Of a stretch of DNA of 64,000 bases, positions 54,081 through 63,009 are shown in pieces. The notes beneath the pieces were generated by a model. It saw only the letters and a list, made by a program, of their open reading frames with translations, searched no databases and was not told where the DNA came from. Source of the DNA: an uncultured Eubacteriales bacterium (GTDB lineage Bacteria > Bacillota > Clostridia > Peptostreptococcales > Anaerovoracaceae); the NCBI GenBank assembly GCA_900315895.1, contig ONAY01000003.1, forward strand, positions 59,007 to 123,006, written 5' to 3'. The translations under genes and the position numbers were made by a program. Numbering within the stretch: position 1 is the first letter of the stretch; each line of letters starts with the position of its first letter.

Positions 54081-56486
54081 ATGAACAAGAGAGCATCGGA
54101 CATACTTGAATACAACAAAATAATAGAGATGCTTTCGGGAGAAGCCTGTTCCCAAATGGCTAAGGACAGGATCTCCCGGTTCAGTCCCAGAACGAACCCC
54201 TCAGAGATCAGAGACCTTTTGGAAGAGACTTCCGAAGCGGCAGAGGTGATAGTAAGAAAAGGAGTCCTGCCTCTCGGCGGACTTTACGACACGAAGCCTC
54301 TGCTTCTCCGCGCCAAAAAAGGCGGGTCGCTCACCATGAAGGAGCTCCTGATGGTCTTAAGAAACATGAAGATCACTGAGGATTGCAGGAACTTCCTGGG
54401 GAAGGACCTGCCGGAGCTTCCCTCCATCTCAGGAAGAGCTGAAGTCCTGGAAGTATTCCCGGGATTAAAGGACAGGATCGACCGTTCCATCCTTTCAGAG
54501 GATGAAATGGCAGATTCGGCCTCTCCGGAGCTTGCCAGGATAAGGCGTGACATTCTAAGGGAGAATGAGCAGATAAGAGCTAAGCTCAATTCTGTGGTCT
54601 TCTCAAAGACCAATCAGACCTATCTGCAGGATGCAATAATCACCATAAGGGACGGCAGGTACGTGGTCCCTGTCAAGGCGGAGCACAGGGCCAAGGTCCC
54701 GGGTATCGTACACGACCAGTCCGGTTCAGGCTCCACCTTGTTTATAGAACCACAGGCCGTGGTGGAAGCCAACAACCGCCTAAGAGAACTGGAACTGAGA
54801 GAGCAGGCTGAGATAGAGCGTATCCTTATGGAGCTTTCCGGAAACGTTGCAGAGCACTTTAAGGAACTCAACAACAACCAGACCATCCTGACGGATCTGG
54901 ATGTGATCTTCGCCAAGGGCAAGCTTTCTTCACGGATGAAAGCAGAAGAGCCGAAGATCGATGAGGATGGATATCTGGAACTGAAGCAGGCCAGACACCC
55001 CCTGATCGACCGCAAGAAGGTGGTTCCCATCAACGTAAGGCTGGGGAAGGATTTCTCCACTTTGGTGGTCACAGGGCCAAATACGGGCGGAAAGACCGTG
55101 ACCCTCAAGACCATGGGATTGCTTTCTATGATGGCCCTTACCGGTCTTCACATCCCGGCATCTTCCGAGAGCAGAGTGCCCGTTTACAAAGATATTTTTT
55201 GCGACATAGGAGACGAACAGTCCATAGAGCAGAGCCTTTCCACCTTCTCATCGCACATGAGAAATACCGTGGATTTTTTGGGCAAGGCGGGCGTGGGCTC
55301 ACTGGTGCTTCTGGATGAGCTCGGGGCAGGAACGGACCCCACAGAGGGTGCAGCTCTTGCCATAGCCATTCTGGAATCCCTCATGGAGAAGGGCGCATCG
55401 GTGGCCGCTACCACTCACTATAATGAGCTCAAAAAATTCGCCATCGAGCGTGAAGGCGTCCAGAACGCTTCCATGGAGTTCAACGTGGAGACTCTGAGCC
55501 CCACATACAGGCTCATCATAGGGACTCCCGGAAAGTCCAACGCCTTCGAGATATCCAGAAAGCTTGGCCTGGATCAAAAGATCATAGACCGGGCAGATCA
55601 CCTCATTGAGAGAGGAGATCTGGAGTTCGAGGACGTGCTGTCAAAGATCGAGCACGACAGAAAGTCAGCCGAGAATGACCGGGCAGAGGCAGAAAGAGCT
55701 CTGAGAGATATCCAGGAAAAGGAAGCCAAGATAGCCAGGAGGCTGGAGCTTCTGGACAAGCACGAAAATGAGGTGCTGGAGAAGGCCAGAAAGCAAGCCC
55801 GAGACATCGTGGATGATGCCAACCGAACCGTTGATGAGGTGAGGGAGGAACTTAAGGAACTGGCAAAGGAAGAGAGCCTTGGCGAGAGAAACAAGAGACT
55901 GGATTCCGGACGGAAGAGGCTTAAAGAAGTAAAGAATAAGTACTCTTCTGTGGAAATAAAGGAAGTTAACAATAATCCTGTTTCGGTAAATGAACTCAAG
56001 CCTGGAGACCGGGTCAAGATACTTTCTGTAGGCGAGATCGCAGAAGTGCTGGAGATACCTTCAGGTGACGGTCCGCTGCTGGTTCAGGCAGGTCCCATGA
56101 AGATGAGGATCAAGCCGGAGGATCTGATGCTGGTCCAGGGCGGTCCCAAGGGAGTCAACCAGCCAAAGAAGAGCATCTATGAGAGACGGACCGGATCCGG
56201 TGGAGGCACATCAGGGATCTACAGGACCAAGGCCATGCAGGTATCTTCCTCGGTGAATGTCATCGGTAAGAACCTGGATGATGCTGTGGAGGATGTATCC
56301 AAGTATCTGGACGATGCTTACGTTGCGGGACTTAAGGAGGTCACCGTGATCCACGGAAGGGGCCAGGGAATACTGCAGAACGGCCTCAGGAATCTTTTCA
56401 AGTCCATGCCCACTGTGGCCTCGTTCAGAAGAGGCAACTACAACGAGGGCGGAGACGGAGTCACCATAGTGAAGTTCAGGGAGTAG
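54081..56486 (+). CDS. mutS2: Endonuclease/ATPase MutS2
   Basis: 801 residues: clamp and core domains (~1-300), the MutS ATPase with Walker A GPNTGGKTVTLKTMG at about 333-347, DIGDEQSIEQSLSTFSSHM, and LVLLDELGAGTDPTEGAALA (Walker B), a coiled coil (~515-635), a KOW/SH3-like part, and a C-terminal Smr domain (~725-801). MutS2 suppresses recombination or rescues collided ribosomes, depending on the species. The Smr domain lacks the usual LDLRG or LDLHG box; it reads VNVIGKNLDDA, and HGKGTGxLR reads HGRGQGILQ. That may impair nuclease activity. Confidence 0.95.
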   Translation: MNKRASDILEYNKIIEMLSGEACSQMAKDRISRFSPRTNPSEIRDLLEETSEAAEVIVRKGVLPLGGLYDTKPLLLRAKKGGSLTMKELLMVLRNMKITEDCRNFLGKDLPELPSISGRAEVLEVFPGLKDRIDRSILSEDEMADSASPELARIRRDILRENEQIRAKLNSVVFSKTNQTYLQDAIITIRDGRYVVPVKAEHRAKVPGIVHDQSGSGSTLFIEPQAVVEANNRLRELELREQAEIERILMELSGNVAEHFKELNNNQTILTDLDVIFAKGKLSSRMKAEEPKIDEDGYLELKQARHPLIDRKKVVPINVRLGKDFSTLVVTGPNTGGKTVTLKTMGLLSMMALTGLHIPASSESRVPVYKDIFCDIGDEQSIEQSLSTFSSHMRNTVDFLGKAGVGSLVLLDELGAGTDPTEGAALAIAILESLMEKGASVAATTHYNELKKFAIEREGVQNASMEFNVETLSPTYRLIIGTPGKSNAFEISRKLGLDQKIIDRADHLIERGDLEFEDVLSKIEHDRKSAENDRAEAERALRDIQEKEAKIARRLELLDKHENEVLEKARKQARDIVDDANRTVDEVREELKELAKEESLGERNKRLDSGRKRLKEVKNKYSSVEIKEVNNNPVSVNELKPGDRVKILSVGEIAEVLEIPSGDGPLLVQAGPMKMRIKPEDLMLVQGGPKGVNQPKKSIYERRTGSGGGTSGIYRTKAMQVSSSVNVIGKNLDDAVEDVSKYLDDAYVAGLKEVTVIHGRGQGILQNGLRNLFKSMPTVASFRRGNYNEGGDGVTIVKFRE

Positions 56487-56490
56487 AGGA

Positions 56491-56940
56491 ATGTACATCG
56501 TAAGCGCATGTCTGCTCGGTGAAAATGTAAAGTATTCCGGGGGAAACAACCTTTCGGAAGAGGTGCTGAGATTCCTTGAGAACAGAGATTACATCCCTGT
56601 CTGTCCCGAGGTGGCAGGGGGACTCAGAATACCGAGAGTGCCCTGCGAACGCTTAGGCGACAGAGTGGTAAACAGGGTGGGCGAAGACGTGACCCGCCAA
56701 TTCCTGGACGGAGCAAGAGAGTCCATCGAAGGTGTTTTGCGACGATATGCTGTGGAGGACATAGAAGGTGCCATCCTTAAGGCCAACAGCCCGTCCTGCG
56801 GTCACGGCACTGTCTACGACGGTACCTTTACCGGGACGCTTATAGAAGGGGACGGAGTGTTCGCAGAGACGCTCACAGCCCTTGGAATCAAAGTATATAA
56901 CGAGAACGATATTATAGAGCTTATAGGAGAAAAGATATGA
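56491..56940 (+). CDS. DUF523-family protein
   Basis: 149 residues, recognised by the DUF523 pattern: VSACLLGENVKYSGGNN at the start, YIPVCPEVAGGLRIPRVPCE, then AILKANSPSCGHGTVYDGTFTGTLIEGDGVFAE. Conserved cysteines at C8, C38 and C90-91 region suggest an Fe-S or metal site, but no function is established. It starts 4 bases after mutS2 and overlaps argS by four bases, so it is co-translated with argS. Confidence 0.85.
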   Translation: MYIVSACLLGENVKYSGGNNLSEEVLRFLENRDYIPVCPEVAGGLRIPRVPCERLGDRVVNRVGEDVTRQFLDGARESIEGVLRRYAVEDIEGAILKANSPSCGHGTVYDGTFTGTLIEGDGVFAETLTALGIKVYNENDIIELIGEKI

Positions 56941-58643
56941 TTAATGTGAAAGAAGAACTGGCCAAGCTCCTGAAGGAACAGGTTGCGGATCTTTCTATCG
57001 AAGAGATCGAAGGCATGATCGAAGTTCCCCAGAACAGCGACATGGGAGACTATTCCTTCCCATGCTTCAGACTGGCAAAGGTCCTGAGAAAAGCACCGCC
57101 TCTCATCGCTAAGGGAATAGCCGAGGGCCTTCAAGGAGATCCCATGTTCAGCAAGGTGGAGCAGGTCAATGCCTACGTGAATATGTTCATTGCCCGTGAA
57201 CCCTTCATCAAGGAAGTCGTGGACGAGGCTATGGCCAAGGGCGATGAATACGGAAAGTCCAACGTGGGACAGGGAAGACCTGAGATCGTGGAGTTCTCAT
57301 CTCCCAACATCGCAAAGCCCTTCCATATTGGTCATATCAGATCCACAGTCATCGGCAATTCCATCAACCTGATCCATCAGGCCATGGGATTCAAGGTGAT
57401 CAGGATCAACCACCTGGGAGACTATGGTACACAGTTCGGAAAGATGATCGTAGCCTTCCGCCGCTGGGGAAATGAAGAGGACGTAAGGAACAATCCCATT
57501 CCTACACTTCTTTCATACTACACCAAATTCCACGTGGAGGCGGAAAAGGATCCTTCCCTCAATGATGAGGCAAGAGAGACCTTCGCAAAGCTTGAGCACG
57601 GCGAAGAAGAGGAGACCAGACTCTGGCAGTGGTTCAGAGACGAGTCCCTCAAGGAGTTCGGAAGGGTATACAAGCTTCTGGGCATCGAGTACGATTCCTA
57701 TGCGGGAGAGTCATTCTACTCCGACAAGATGCCTGCAGTAGTTGAGGAACTTAAGGAAAAGAACCTCCTCAAGGAATCCCAGGGCGCCGAGATCGTTGAC
57801 CTTGAGCCCTACGGACTGACACCGGCCCCGATCCTTAAATCAGACGGTTCCACCCTGTACATCACCCGTGACCTGGCATGTGCAAAATACCGCAAAGCCA
57901 CCTATGACTTCTACAAGAACATCTACGTGGTAGCTTCCCAGCAGAACCTGCACTTCCAGCAGCTCAAGAAGATCCTTGAACTAATGGGCTACGAGTGGTC
58001 AAAGGACATCGTCCACGTACCCTTCGGCCTGGTGAGCCTTGAAGAGGGAACCATGTCCACAAGAGAGGGACGTGTAGTATTCCTGGAGGACGTTCTGAAC
58101 CGCGCCATCGATGAGACCAGAGATATCATCAAGGAAAAGGGAGTGGCCACAGATAACATCGAGGAGATCGCAAGACAGGTAGGAGTTGGAGCCGTAGTAT
58201 TCAACGAGCTTTCCAACAACAGGATCAAGGACTATGTCTTCAACTGGAAACAGGTCCTTGACTTCAACGGAGAGACAGGCCCCTACGTGCAGTACACCTA
58301 TGCAAGATGCGCATCCGTTCTCAGAAATGCAGGAGACGATGCCAAGGATCTGGAAGATTTCGATCCCAAATATCTGGCTGAGGGTTCAGCCTACACGCTG
58401 GTCAAGGAGATATATGCACTTAAGGACGTCATAATCGAAGCCGGTACCAAGTATGAGCCGTCCATTCTCACAAGACACATCGTGGATATGGCTCAGGCCT
58501 TCAACAAATTCTATCATGACGAGCACATCCTCACAGATAACAAGGATGAGAGAAAGGCCAAGCTGGCTCTGACCTCCGCTGCCAAGACAGCTATCAGAAA
58601 CGGCCTGAAGCTTCTTGGAATGGAAGCACCCGAGAGAATGTAA
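56937..58643 (+). CDS. argS: Arginyl-tRNA synthetase
   Basis: 568 residues, class Ia. N-terminal additional domain for the tRNA D-loop (~1-110), the HIGH box in KPFHIGHIRSTVIGN at about 124-138, a KMSKS-equivalent in EEGTMSTREGRVVFLEDVL, which departs from the consensus as in most ArgRS, and the DALR anticodon domain ending GLKLLGMEAPERM. A strong hairpin terminator follows. It shares four bases with the DUF523 gene. Confidence 0.97.
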   Translation: MINVKEELAKLLKEQVADLSIEEIEGMIEVPQNSDMGDYSFPCFRLAKVLRKAPPLIAKGIAEGLQGDPMFSKVEQVNAYVNMFIAREPFIKEVVDEAMAKGDEYGKSNVGQGRPEIVEFSSPNIAKPFHIGHIRSTVIGNSINLIHQAMGFKVIRINHLGDYGTQFGKMIVAFRRWGNEEDVRNNPIPTLLSYYTKFHVEAEKDPSLNDEARETFAKLEHGEEEETRLWQWFRDESLKEFGRVYKLLGIEYDSYAGESFYSDKMPAVVEELKEKNLLKESQGAEIVDLEPYGLTPAPILKSDGSTLYITRDLACAKYRKATYDFYKNIYVVASQQNLHFQQLKKILELMGYEWSKDIVHVPFGLVSLEEGTMSTREGRVVFLEDVLNRAIDETRDIIKEKGVATDNIEEIARQVGVGAVVFNELSNNRIKDYVFNWKQVLDFNGETGPYVQYTYARCASVLRNAGDDAKDLEDFDPKYLAEGSAYTLVKEIYALKDVIIEAGTKYEPSILTRHIVDMAQAFNKFYHDEHILTDNKDERKAKLALTSAAKTAIRNGLKLLGMEAPERM

Positions 58644-58652
58644 CAAACAGGG

Positions 58653-58692
58653 AGATCCCTGAAAGGGCAGTTTGTCCGGACAGGGATCTTTT
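58653..58692 (+). terminator. Terminator of argS
   Basis: AGATCCCTG (58653-58661) pairs with CAGGGATCT (58681-58689), followed by TTT. The T tract overlaps a TTTTGCGC word (58689-58696). Confidence 0.75.
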
Positions 58693-58709
58693 GCGCAGGA
58701 AAGACTTTT

Positions 58710-59582
58710 ATGAGATATATTGGAGACATTTACAGACCGCCCAGCGAGGCCTACAGCCTGCTTTTGCAGGTGACCGTGGGATGCTCACACAATAAGTGCG
58801 CGTTCTGCAACATGTACAAACTAAAACGATTCAGACTGAGACCCATGGCGGACGTTCTGGAGGACCTGGACTGGGCAAGAGCTCACTACAGGAGAGTGGG
58901 AAGGATCTTCCTCTGCGACGGAGATGCGCTGTGCCTGTCCAACAACAAGCTTCTTACGGTGCTGGACAGGATCAGGGAACTTTTCCCGGAGTGCGAGAGG
59001 GTCACCTCTTACGGAAGGGCGACCGATGCCCTCCGGAAGACTGATGAGGAGCTCAGGGAACTGAAGGCTCACGGTCTCACCATGATCTACCTGGGAGCAG
59101 AATCCGGTTCCGAGAAGGTGCTGGAAAGGATGAATAAAGGGGAGACCAGGGAAGAGATAATAGAGGGCGTGAAGAAGCTGGAGCGAAACGGGATCCAGAC
59201 CTCTGTCACGTTCATTTCGGGGCTGGGCGGACCGGAGCTCATGGAGGAGCACGCTGTGGAGTCCGGCAAGATGATCGCAGAGATGAATGCCTCCTACGTC
59301 AGCTTCCTTACCCTCATGCTGGAATATCCGGCACCGCTTCTTGAGGACTATCAGAACGGAAAGTTCAAGCTCCTCACAGCTGAAGAGGTCCTTAAGGAGG
59401 CGGCGATGATGCTGGACTACGCAAGGCCCGAGAAGCCCTGCGTGTTCAGGTCCAACCACGCTTCAAACTACGTATCACTTAAGGGTGATCTCCCAAGGGA
59501 TAACGACAGGATGATTGCTGCCCTGAACAGGGCAATGGAAGATTCAGAACTGGTCAAAGATGAAAGGTTCCGCAGATTATGA
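58710..59582 (+). CDS. Radical SAM protein with a CX4CX2C cluster motif
   Basis: 290 residues. The cluster cysteines are C25, C30 and C33 in VTVGCSHNKCAFCNMYK, that is CX4CX2C rather than the usual CX3CX2C; this spacing is typical of one uncharacterised Elp3/MiaB-like subfamily. The radical SAM barrel follows, with LRELKAHGLTMIYLGAESGSEKVLERMNKG and VTFISGLGG. No B12 or TRAM domain is present. The reaction is unknown. AGGAAAG precedes the start. It overlaps the next radical SAM gene by four bases, so the two are made together. Confidence 0.88.
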   Translation: MRYIGDIYRPPSEAYSLLLQVTVGCSHNKCAFCNMYKLKRFRLRPMADVLEDLDWARAHYRRVGRIFLCDGDALCLSNNKLLTVLDRIRELFPECERVTSYGRATDALRKTDEELRELKAHGLTMIYLGAESGSEKVLERMNKGETREEIIEGVKKLERNGIQTSVTFISGLGGPELMEEHAVESGKMIAEMNASYVSFLTLMLEYPAPLLEDYQNGKFKLLTAEEVLKEAAMMLDYARPEKPCVFRSNHASNYVSLKGDLPRDNDRMIAALNRAMEDSELVKDERFRRL

Positions 59583-61120
59583 AGATCCTGCTCAGCACAC
59601 TGAATTCCCAATACGTACACTCCAACCTGGCGATCCGCTATCTTTATACGGTAATCGTCAACGAGAGCGTGGACTGCGACATGAGGGAGTTCAGCATAAA
59701 CAATGATCTGAACTACATATACAATGAGATCGTAAGGGCAGACTATGACATAGTTTGCTTTTCCTGCTACCTTTGGAACATCGACGAGACGGTGAAGCTT
59801 TGCTCAGACCTCAAAAAGGCTAAGCCCACGCTTAAGATTATTATCGGAGGCCCTGAAGTCAGCTTCGATGCGGTGGACTTCATGGAGCAAAACACCTGGG
59901 CCGACTACCTGATCTCAGGGGAAGGGGAGTATCCCTTCTTCAGGCTGATCCATATGCTCACCGGCAAAAAACTTACTCAGGAGCTCAGTTTCGATGAAGA
60001 GATGGGCACCATTCCGGGGCTTACCTATCGTTCCAGAGGGATGATATTTGTAAACGACCAGATAGAGCCTCTTGACTTCAACACCATACCATTTCCGTAC
60101 TCGGTACTGGAGCCGGAAAAGGACAAGGTGGTATATTACGAATCCAGCAGAGGCTGTCCCTTCAGATGCTCATACTGCCTCTCATCCATAGATAAGAGTG
60201 TCAGGTCCCTGGATATCTCCAGAGTGGAACAGGAACTGAGATATTTCCTGTTTAAGGATCTGATGCAGGTGAAGTTCATCGACAGGACCTTCAACTACGA
60301 TAAGGACAGGGCATACAGGATCCTCAGATACATCATCGGAAACGACAACAGAGTCACAAATTTCCATTTTGAGCTTTGTGGAGACCTCCTTGATGACAAG
60401 ACCATACAATTGATAAAAACCGCCAGAAAGGGCCTTTTTCAGTTCGAAATAGGCATCCAGTCCATGAACCCCGAGACCCTGAAGGCATGTCACCGCTCTG
60501 AGAACGTGTATCCGGTCCTCTACAACACCGAGCGCCTCATAGAATGCGGCAACTGCCACGTCCACATAGATCTCATCGCAGGCCTTCCCCATGAGACCAT
60601 GGAGACCTTTGAGAGAGGATTCGACAGGGCCTACAATCTCAAGGCCCAGGCCTTCCAGATGGGCTTCCTCAAGGTGCTTAAGGGTACCGTAATGGAGGAA
60701 GAGGCCGCAAAATACGGCATAGTCTATCGTGACTACGCTCCCTACGAAGTGGTCTCCACCAGAGACATGAGCGCAGAGGACATCGTCCTCCTAAAAGAGA
60801 TCGACCGGATGCTGGACACCTACTATAACAGGGGCGGCTTCACCAATACACTGAGCTTCTTCATGTCAGAACTGACACCTTTTGCCTTCTATAAAGGACT
60901 GGCGGAGTTCTACTACGAAGGAGGCTACCAGAACAGAGAGCGCAGGAAGGAAGACCAGTACCGCATACTTTTTGCCTATGCCAAGGAACTGGAACGCACA
61001 GGACAGATAGAGAACTGCACAGAGGAGGCTTTAAAGACCCTGGACATGGATCTGAGAAGCACCATTGACGATATAAACTACAGAAGATTCAACAAAAAAG
61101 GTTGGGAGATCAAAAGATAA
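59579..61120 (+). CDS. B12-binding-domain radical SAM protein (DUF4080 type)
   Basis: 513 residues: an N-terminal cobalamin-binding-like Rossmann domain (~1-130, ILLSTLNSQYVHSNLAIRYL, IVCFSCYLWNIDET, KIIIGGPEVSFD), a radical SAM barrel with C193-x3-C197-x2-C200 in SSRGCPFRCSYCLSS, QFEIGIQSMNPETL and HIDLIAGLPHET, and a C-terminal helical region of the DUF4080 kind. The classical DxHxxG cobalamin motif is absent, so B12 binding would be base-off without a His ligand, or lost. Methyltransfer or tailoring of a peptide or cofactor is possible; no substrate is known. Confidence 0.87.
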   Translation: MKILLSTLNSQYVHSNLAIRYLYTVIVNESVDCDMREFSINNDLNYIYNEIVRADYDIVCFSCYLWNIDETVKLCSDLKKAKPTLKIIIGGPEVSFDAVDFMEQNTWADYLISGEGEYPFFRLIHMLTGKKLTQELSFDEEMGTIPGLTYRSRGMIFVNDQIEPLDFNTIPFPYSVLEPEKDKVVYYESSRGCPFRCSYCLSSIDKSVRSLDISRVEQELRYFLFKDLMQVKFIDRTFNYDKDRAYRILRYIIGNDNRVTNFHFELCGDLLDDKTIQLIKTARKGLFQFEIGIQSMNPETLKACHRSENVYPVLYNTERLIECGNCHVHIDLIAGLPHETMETFERGFDRAYNLKAQAFQMGFLKVLKGTVMEEEAAKYGIVYRDYAPYEVVSTRDMSAEDIVLLKEIDRMLDTYYNRGGFTNTLSFFMSELTPFAFYKGLAEFYYEGGYQNRERRKEDQYRILFAYAKELERTGQIENCTEEALKTLDMDLRSTIDDINYRRFNKKGWEIKR

Positions 61121-62316
61121 TGGATCTGAACAGAACAGACAGAATAGGAGAACTGCTTACAGGATACCTTAAGGATTTCGTCTTCGACGAACTCAGCGAG
61201 GAATACCTTAAAAAGGCAGGGGTGTACGATATTTTGAAGGATGTGCCGGTGCCCATCAGGCGTACTGAAATGACCGGGATCACTGTGCTCAAGATCGCTC
61301 TTAACATGGCTTTCGTCATAGGCTGCGATCCGAATTTCAAATACAGAGACAACTACGTCAAGTACATCTTAAAGAACTTCGACAAAAGATTCAGCGATGG
61401 CCTTCTGGCCCAGGGAATGGACAGAGCAGAAAAGTCCAGCTTCGAAGAAGCTGTCATCGACTTCAGAGCAGCGATCCTTGTGGACCCTGATAACGCAAAG
61501 GCATACTACTGCTACGGCAGAGGACTCAAGGACTGCTACGAAAAACTCCTTAATGATGAGCAGGACATGACCTCCGGCGTAAGCTATTCCACAGAGACCG
61601 AGGACATGGTTGGTAGATACAAGGCAGAGTCACTGGAAGCCTTCGAAGTGGCGACCCTGAAGGACCCGGACCTTGCAGAAGCCTACTATTACCTGGGCTA
61701 TGCCTACCTCAACATGGGACTCTACCTCAAGGCAAAGCTCACCTGGGAGACCTACGTGAAATTAGGCAACGAGACAGACTTCGATAAGCTTACAGATAAG
61801 GCGAGAAAGAGCCTGGAAGAATCACTTAAGGAGATCAGCCAGAGACTGGAACAGCTGGAGCAACCCGTTAAAATAGAGGAAGGATACAACATGATCCTCT
61901 CCGGCAAGTTCGAAGACGGCATCAAAGCCCTGAGACCCTATACAGAGTCAGATTTCAAGAACTGGTGGCCCCTGTGGTTTTACCTGGGAACAGCCTATAA
62001 AGAACTGGCAGCCCAGAGCAGGGACGAACTTCTGAAGGCAGAGCCCGAAGCTGATGCCGCAAAGGACGACGTGGTGGTGGCCGCATCGGAAGAGGCTGTG
62101 AAGAACTTCCTGGAGGTGCTGAAACTAAGCCCATCCAACAGAGATGCCATGGAAGAACTGGTAAAGCTCTACAGATTCCTCGGAAACGACGAAAAAGTCA
62201 ATAAATACGAGACAAAACTCAAGATCGTCGAAGAGAATGCTGAGGCAGACCGCGAACTGATCCGCCACCAGGCGCAAAAAGACGCCGGAGTGACGAACCC
62301 GGTCAAGATGAGCTGA
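61120..62316 (+). CDS. TPR-repeat protein downstream of two radical SAM genes
   Basis: 398 residues, all helical, no signal peptide. Residues ~95-115, ~170-225 and ~265-360 contain tetratricopeptide-like pairs (AVIDFRAAILVDPDNAKAYYCYGRGLKD, ATLKDPDLAEAYYYLGYAYLNMGLYLKA and FLEVLKLSPSNRDAMEELVKLYRFLGND in part). The first ~90 residues are a separate helical domain that I cannot name. I start at ATG 61120, which overlaps the previous stop by one base; the TTG at 61102 is the other option. TPR proteins usually scaffold partners, so it may recruit a substrate for the radical SAM enzymes; that is inference from position only. Confidence 0.8.
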   Translation: MDLNRTDRIGELLTGYLKDFVFDELSEEYLKKAGVYDILKDVPVPIRRTEMTGITVLKIALNMAFVIGCDPNFKYRDNYVKYILKNFDKRFSDGLLAQGMDRAEKSSFEEAVIDFRAAILVDPDNAKAYYCYGRGLKDCYEKLLNDEQDMTSGVSYSTETEDMVGRYKAESLEAFEVATLKDPDLAEAYYYLGYAYLNMGLYLKAKLTWETYVKLGNETDFDKLTDKARKSLEESLKEISQRLEQLEQPVKIEEGYNMILSGKFEDGIKALRPYTESDFKNWWPLWFYLGTAYKELAAQSRDELLKAEPEADAAKDDVVVAASEEAVKNFLEVLKLSPSNRDAMEELVKLYRFLGNDEKVNKYETKLKIVEENAEADRELIRHQAQKDAGVTNPVKMS

Positions 62317-62332
62317 TATGATTTGAAGAGAG

Positions 62333-62354
62333 GACCCGCTCAGCGGGTCTTTTT
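62333..62354 (+). terminator. Terminator of the radical SAM/TPR operon
   Basis: GACCCGCT (62333-62340), one-base loop (in practice a few inner pairs open), AGCGGGTC (62342-62349), T5. Confidence 0.88.
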
Positions 62355-62414
62355 GTGTGCCAGGGGGGGCCTTTTTGTTAGTTGATGATGGCAGGGGCGG
62401 ATGTTTTGCGCTGG

Positions 62415-62428
62415 AATAGTATACTATT
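62415..62428. promoter_or_regulatory. 14-bp perfect palindrome in the gap before the tRNA genes
   Basis: AATAGTATACTATT, 4 bases after a TTTTGCGC word (62404-62411) and about 80 bases upstream of the tRNA promoter. It has the shape of a dimeric operator, but no regulator is known here. The rest of the 62355-62508 gap shows nothing recognisable. Confidence 0.3.
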
Positions 62429-62508
62429 TCGGTGTCAGGTCCAAGTCGGAGATCGCAGAGCAATTTCTGCTGTAAACTAAATAAACAAAGGATTTGAACA
62501 AAAAACCC

Positions 62509-62537
62509 TTGACATGGCGGGTGCTCTTGTATATAAT
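62509..62537 (+). promoter_or_regulatory. Consensus sigma-A promoter of the tRNA cluster
   Basis: TTGACA (62509-62514), exactly 17 bases, TATAAT (62532-62537). Expected transcript start near 62544, where a 7-bp hairpin begins (TGTCGCC 62544-62550 with GGCGACA 62557-62563), just before tRNA-Asn. Confidence 0.9.
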
Positions 62538-62567
62538 ACCATTTGTCGCCGAACGAGGCGACACTAT

Positions 62568-62642
62568 TCCGGAGTAGCTCAATGGCGGAGCAGGCGGCTG
62601 TTAACCGCAAGGTTGTGAGTTCGAGTCTCACCCCCGGAGCCA
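62568..62642 (+). tRNA. tRNA-Asn (GTT)
   Basis: 75 bases with encoded CCA. D-arm AGCTCAATGGCGGAGC, anticodon loop CTGTTAA, T-arm GTGAG-TTCGAGT-CTCAC. Acceptor TCCGGAG against CCCCGGA leaves one A-C mismatch at 6-67, and the anticodon stem has a G-A at its base, both unusual but tolerated. Confidence 0.92.
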
Positions 62643-62709
62643 TTCGTTCCGCAGACTGCCGAGAGGCGGTTTGCGGAAATTTTTGCCAGAGGGCACGACA
62701 TATGATCCT

Positions 62710-62798
62710 GCCGGAGTGGCGGAATTGGCAGACGCACGGGACTTAAAATCCCGCGATCCTTACCGATCGTACCGGTTCGACCCCGGTCTCCGGCACCA
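62710..62798 (+). tRNA. tRNA-Leu (TAA)
   Basis: 89 bases with encoded CCA and a long variable arm, as expected for Leu. Acceptor GCCGGAG pairs fully with CTCCGGC; anticodon stem GGGA/TCCC around CTTAAAA; T-arm CCGG-TTCGACC-CCGG. It lies 67 bases after tRNA-Asn. Confidence 0.95.
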
Positions 62799-62823
62799 GC
62801 ATAGTCTGCCGATAACTTGATAT

Positions 62824-62899
<76 letters not shown>

Positions 62900-62930
62900 G
62901 ATTGTGCGACCAAAATAGATATCGCACCGG

Positions 62931-62964
62931 AAAACCCCGATACCACAACGGTTTCGGGGTTTTT
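62931..62964 (+). terminator. Terminator of the tRNA cluster
   Basis: AAACCCCGA (62932-62940) with TCGGGGTTT (62954-62962) and further T. It starts 32 bases after tRNA-fMet. Confidence 0.85.
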
Positions 62965-63009
62965 CGTGCCCATTTTTTGAGTGAAAATTAATAGATATTT
63001 TTTCGGTTT

